Part shown: positions 61,511 through 64,000 of the stretch, in pieces | Position numbering within the stretch: position 1 is the stretch's first letter | How the letters are laid out: every line of letters starts with the position of its first letter | DNA from: Anaerolinea thermophila | GTDB lineage: Bacteria; Chloroflexota; Anaerolineae; Anaerolineales; Anaerolineaceae | DNA length: 64,000 bases | Direction of reading: 5' to 3' | Assembly (NCBI RefSeq): GCF_020723905.1 | Contig: NZ_DYHZ01000003.1 | Location: 372,207-436,206 of the forward strand | Made by a program: the position numbers and the translations under genes | The notes under the pieces: generated by a model | What the model was told of the DNA's origin: nothing | Database searches by the model: none | What the model saw: the letters and a program-made list of their open reading frames with translations, nothing else

Positions 61511-62401
61511 ATGGAAGGCGAGAGACCATTTTCACCTGGTATTGAATACGCCCGCGAGGGGGATCTGGTTCAACTGGTGGGCATCAATCACCGGAATTTC
61601 ATCTTCCGGCTGCGCACCGGCGCTGAGTTCCAGACCCATCGCGGCATCCTCTACCACGATGACCTTATCGGCAAGCCTTACGGCTCGCAGGTGTACAGCC
61701 ATATCGGCAGTCCATTTTTCCTGCTTCAGCCATCTCTGTCCGATTTACTGCTCAACATCCGCCGCAACACGCAGATTCTCTACCCCAAGGACATCGGATA
61801 CATCCTGGTCTGGATGGGGATTGGTCCCGGCATGCGGGTCATCGAAGCCGGCACCGGCTCCGGCGCGCTGACCACGGCATTTGCCTATATGGTTGGCGAT
61901 AGCGGCAGGGTGTACACCTACGAGACCCGTGAGGAAATGCACAACCTTGCCCGAAAAAACCTTGCCGCTGTGGGACTGGACCACCGCGTCGTGTTTAAAT
62001 GCAAAGACATTGCCGGAGGATTTGACGAGACCGGCGCCGATGCCCTGTTTCTGGACCTGCCCGATCCCTGGAATTACCTCCCGCAGGTGCGGCAAGCCCT
62101 CAAAACCGGTGGATTCTTCGGTACGCTCCTGCCCACCACCAATCAGGTGCAGAGTTTGCTGTTTGAACTGCACCGCCAGGGATTTGCCTTTATCAACGTG
62201 TGTGAAATTCTACTCCGCTATTACCGTCCCGACCCGGCACGGTTCCGCCCCACCGACCGCATGGTGGCGCACACCGGTTTTCTGATCTTTGCCCGTACAA
62301 CAAGCCCCTTGCCGCAACTGGATCCCAAACTGGCGCGGGAAATTTCCCACCCGCTGGAGGATGCTGTACAGGACGCTGATGACCATGACGACCCCGCCTG
62401 A
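61511..62401 (+). CDS. trmI: tRNA (adenine-58-N1)-methyltransferase TrmI
   Basis: S-adenosylmethionine-dependent enzyme of 296 residues that methylates A58 in the T-loop of tRNA, often linked to thermal stability. The N-terminal small beta domain (about 1-75) includes REGDLVQLVG; the Rossmann core begins with VIEAGTGSGALTTAFAY for SAM binding; and FLDLPDPWNYL corresponds to the catalytic Asp motif. The longer frame from 61454 enters the peptidase gene and is rejected. The 3' end overlaps the Nudix gene by about 23 bases. Confidence 0.92.
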   Translation: MEGERPFSPGIEYAREGDLVQLVGINHRNFIFRLRTGAEFQTHRGILYHDDLIGKPYGSQVYSHIGSPFFLLQPSLSDLLLNIRRNTQILYPKDIGYILVWMGIGPGMRVIEAGTGSGALTTAFAYMVGDSGRVYTYETREEMHNLARKNLAAVGLDHRVVFKCKDIAGGFDETGADALFLDLPDPWNYLPQVRQALKTGGFFGTLLPTTNQVQSLLFELHRQGFAFINVCEILLRYYRPDPARFRPTDRMVAHTGFLIFARTTSPLPQLDPKLAREISHPLEDAVQDADDHDDPA

Positions 62402-63014
62402 AACGTTGCTGACCCGCGAGCGAATTCAGTCTGCCCTGGCGGCTTTGCCTGCCCGGGAGGAAAATAATGCCTGCCGTGGCGCCTTCACACAGGCTGCCGT
62501 GCTGGTGCCTCTGGTGAACCATCACGGGGCATGGGAGATGCTTTTCACCCGCCGCACCGACACGGTGGAAAATCACAAAGGACAGGTTGCCTTTCCGGGC
62601 GGCGCGGTTGAACCGCAAGACCGCACGCTGGAGGATGCCGCCCTGCGCGAAGCCTGGGAGGAAATCGGTTTACCGCCTGCCAGTGTGCGCCTGCTGGGTA
62701 GATTACCCCTGCTTTCCACCATTACCGGCTACTGCGTCACCCCGGTGGTGGGGGAAATTGTCCAGCGGGTGGTTTATCAGCCTGCCCCCGCTGAAGTGAG
62801 CCGCGTCTTTCAGGTTCCGCTGGACTGGCTGGCAGATCCGCAAAACTGGGAATGGCGCTGGTTCACCCGTCCAAATGGACTCGCCAGTTGGGTGATTTTC
62901 TATCAACCGTACGATGGCGAGGTCATCTGGGGGGTGACGGCGTCCATTGTGCATTCCTTCCTGGCAGCACTGGGATGGCTGGAAGCCTCGCATCCACCTG
63001 ACCAGACCCCCTGA
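62379..63014 (+). CDS. Nudix hydrolase, CoA pyrophosphatase-like (NudL type)
   Basis: A 211-residue Nudix protein. The Nudix box GGAVEPQDRTLEDAALREAW with the following EEIG is complete (glycine, acidic and REUxEE positions). The upstream LFTRRTDTVENHKGQVAFPG segment is the signature of the CoA-diphosphatase subgroup. Probable reaction: hydrolysis of CoA or its derivatives to phosphopantetheine and adenosine 3',5'-bisphosphate. Two near ATGs (62379 and 62385) are possible; an AGGAC just upstream favours the first. It overlaps trmI, so the two are coupled. Confidence 0.87.
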   Translation: MTMTTPPETLLTRERIQSALAALPAREENNACRGAFTQAAVLVPLVNHHGAWEMLFTRRTDTVENHKGQVAFPGGAVEPQDRTLEDAALREAWEEIGLPPASVRLLGRLPLLSTITGYCVTPVVGEIVQRVVYQPAPAEVSRVFQVPLDWLADPQNWEWRWFTRPNGLASWVIFYQPYDGEVIWGVTASIVHSFLAALGWLEASHPPDQTP

Positions 63015-63023
63015 AAATAAGCA

Positions 63024-63053
63024 CATGCGCCGCCCGGTGAAGGACGGCGCATG
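63024..63053. terminator. Hairpin between the convergent Nudix and L25 genes
   Basis: CATGCGCCG (63024-63032) and CGGCGCATG (63045-63053) form a 9-bp G+C-rich stem with a 12-base loop. T-rich sequence follows on the minus-strand side (TGCTTATTTT), so it suits the L25 transcript better than the plus-strand one. Confidence 0.55.
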
Positions 63054-63073
63054 GCATTCCATTTGCCAGAGGA

Positions 63074-63709
63074 CTACTCGATTTCCTCTTCTTCTTTCTT
63101 ACCGCGCTCGATAACCTCAGGTTCAGCCATTTCCCCTTCGGTGGGCGCTTCCACTTCTTCGGTGGTGGCGGAGACGACCACGACGACATCATCCGGATCG
63201 TTGAGCACTTCCACACCTTTCCCCACCTGCAAATCGCGCACGTGGATAGTATCGCCAATGCGTTCCAGGCGAGACAGATCCACCACGATGCGTTCGGGCA
63301 GGTCCTGCGGCAGGGCTTCCACTTCGATTTCATCCAGACTGGTGACCACCACGCCGTTGTAATCCTTAACGGCGGGGGAAACGCCTTCGAAATGCAGACC
63401 GACCCGCGCGCGAATCTTCTCGGTCAGCGAGACCACCTGAAAATCCACATGCAGGAGGCGGTTCTTGATGTAATCGCGCTGCTTTTCGCGCACCAGTGCA
63501 GCGTGCGTCTCGCCATCCAGTTCGATGTACACCAGCGTGGATGATGAGGCTTTTGCCAGTTTGAGACCGGCGCTGTGCGCATCCAGCAGGATGGGCGTGG
63601 AGGGGAAATGCGCCCCGTACATAACCGCTGGCAGGTAGCCTTCGCGGCGCAGGGCTCTGGCAGTGCGGTCCAGCGTGCGGCGCTGGGCTTGAAGAACGAT
63701 TTTTTCCAT
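63074..63709 (-). CDS. rplY: 50S ribosomal protein L25 (Ctc/TL5 type)
   Basis: Binds 5S rRNA in the large subunit. The 211-residue protein is the two-domain TL5/Ctc form: an N-terminal 5S-binding domain (1-90, with RRTLDRTARALRREGYLPAVMYG) and a C-terminal beta domain (to about 185), then a highly acidic tail with Glu-Lys clusters. GGAAGG lies six bases before the ATG. It has its own promoter at 63848-63876 and a structured leader of about 130 bases. Confidence 0.95.
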   Translation of the reverse strand: MEKIVLQAQRRTLDRTARALRREGYLPAVMYGAHFPSTPILLDAHSAGLKLAKASSSTLVYIELDGETHAALVREKQRDYIKNRLLHVDFQVVSLTEKIRARVGLHFEGVSPAVKDYNGVVVTSLDEIEVEALPQDLPERIVVDLSRLERIGDTIHVRDLQVGKGVEVLNDPDDVVVVVSATTEEVEAPTEGEMAEPEVIERGKKEEEEIE

Positions 63710-63729
63710 GTTTGACCTTCCTTTGGAGC

Positions 63730-63812
63730 GCCTCTCACCCCTGCGAGGGGGTTACCCTCACTCCGTTGGAATGGGATTGAATTGAAACCGGTGGCGAAGC
63801 ATCTCGAGAGGC
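63730..63812 (-). promoter_or_regulatory. Structured leader of the L25 gene
   Basis: In the 5' leader of the minus-strand transcript, GCCTCTC (63806-63812) can pair with GAGAGGC (63730-63736), enclosing a second hairpin ACCCC/GGGGT with loop CTCGCA. L25 leaders that bind the protein are known in other bacteria. Autoregulation here is inferred. Confidence 0.4.
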
Positions 63813-63847
63813 GGGGGAGATCTTCCACCCTTCCGGCGCGAAAGAGG

Positions 63848-63876
63848 ATTTTACCCGCCCTCAGGAATTGGGTCAA
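63848..63876 (-). promoter_or_regulatory. Promoter of rplY
   Basis: On the minus strand TTGACC (63871-63876) and TAAAAT (63848-63853) with a 17-base spacer, an almost ideal sigma-A match. The start would lie near 63841, about 130 bases before the ATG. Confidence 0.75.
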
Positions 63877-63905
63877 GGAAAATGTGCTTCTTTTTCATGG
63901 CTTTC

Positions 63906-64000
63906 TCAAAGATTCCTGATAACCTTGCCGTTTTCCCCGATCTCGGTCACCGGGTAAGGTTCGACATCAATGCAGAAACCGGGGAAAGCGACACGGGCAG
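63906..64000 (-). CDS. 3' end of an unidentified gene (5' part outside the window)
   Basis: Only the last 31 or so codons are visible on the minus strand, ending with DVEPYPVTEIGENGKVIRNL and a TGA stop at 63906-63908. The frame is continuous to the edge of the window. It is too short for a family call. The rplY promoter begins 30 bases downstream of its stop, and no clear terminator separates them. Confidence 0.5.
   Translation of the reverse strand, partial: ARVAFPGFCIDVEPYPVTEIGENGKVIRNL

Noticed and set aside
61881..62285. Frame of 134 codons inside trmI
   Set aside because: Cys/Pro/Arg-rich translation without fold signatures, overlapping the conserved methyltransferase core.
1..64000. 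Mobile elements, CRISPR arrays, rRNA or tRNA genes
   Set aside because: I saw no transposase, integrase, direct-repeat array or RNA-gene signature; nearly all sequence is accounted for by coding regions.

Overview
The window reads as a chromosomal segment of a Chloroflexota bacterium, most likely class Anaerolineae. This is inferred from the gene mix and not from any marker RNA: F420 biosynthesis beside molybdenum hydroxylases, monoderm-like envelope genes (Asp23, undecaprenol/diacylglycerol kinase, 7TM-HD phosphohydrolase), threonine/proline-rich lipoproteins, aldehyde:ferredoxin oxidoreductase, pyruvate phosphate dikinase and ATP-dependent PEP carboxykinase. Coding density is very high. I see no insertion sequence, prophage, CRISPR array, tRNA or rRNA.

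Layout. 1-8.8 kb (+): pyruvate phosphate dikinase, an APC-type permease, a small membrane protein, and a three-gene pyruvate-dehydrogenase-type operon (E1 alpha, E1 beta, E2) without an E3 gene. 8.8-19.2 kb: a lipoprotein lytic transglycosylase (-), an orphan LuxR-type response regulator (+), then a long minus-strand series (M20 dipeptidase, DUF1385, ComEA, YqeY, PgpH-like HD protein, YbeY, DgkA, endonuclease IV-like TIM barrel). 19.2-36.4 kb (+): the most remarkable region. A structured, riboswitch-like leader ending in an intrinsic terminator precedes sixteen tightly packed genes: SsnA-type amidohydrolase, F420:NADP reductase-like protein, CofE, a 2H phosphoesterase, CofD, CofC, an F420-type luciferase-family oxidoreductase, two molybdenum hydroxylases with complementary domain fusions, XdhC, a small membrane protein, YqeB, MocA and a class IV aminotransferase. 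36.4-48.3 kb (mostly -): DUF2007, an MrfB/MrfA (YprB/YprA) repair pair whose helicase carries an HNH domain, prepilin peptidase (+), PckA, a large multidomain lipoprotein, NusB, Asp23, LarA and a LON-domain protein. 48.4-52.9 kb (+): SCP2 protein, iron alcohol dehydrogenase, tungsten aldehyde oxidoreductase and zinc alcohol dehydrogenase. 52.9-56.9 kb (-): aldo/keto reductase-like protein, polyprenyl synthase, TatD and phosphohexomutase. 57.0-64.0 kb: cysteine desulfurase, MnmA, a membrane protein, S9 peptidase, TrmI and Nudix (+), ribosomal protein L25 (-), and the 3' end of one more gene (-).

How the genes fit together. PPDK, PckA and the dehydrogenase complex form a pyruvate/PEP node. Cysteine desulfurase and MnmA form a tRNA thiolation unit. 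The 19.5-36.4 kb operon joins synthesis of the deazaflavin F420 with molybdenum-hydroxylase catabolism and maturation factors known from selenium-dependent molybdenum hydroxylases. I infer a redox pathway for purines or other N-heterocycles in which F420 takes part, with expression set at the leader terminator. The substrate, the leader ligand and the electron partner cannot be read from the sequence.

Regulatory signals are visible as good -35/-10 pairs before several transcription units. Four genes have a -10-like hexamer only 6-9 bases before the ATG and no convincing Shine-Dalgarno, which suggests leaderless mRNAs. The only gene-free stretch above 300 bases is 19184-19537, which holds the leader. 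Base composition rises visibly in G+C after about 58 kb.
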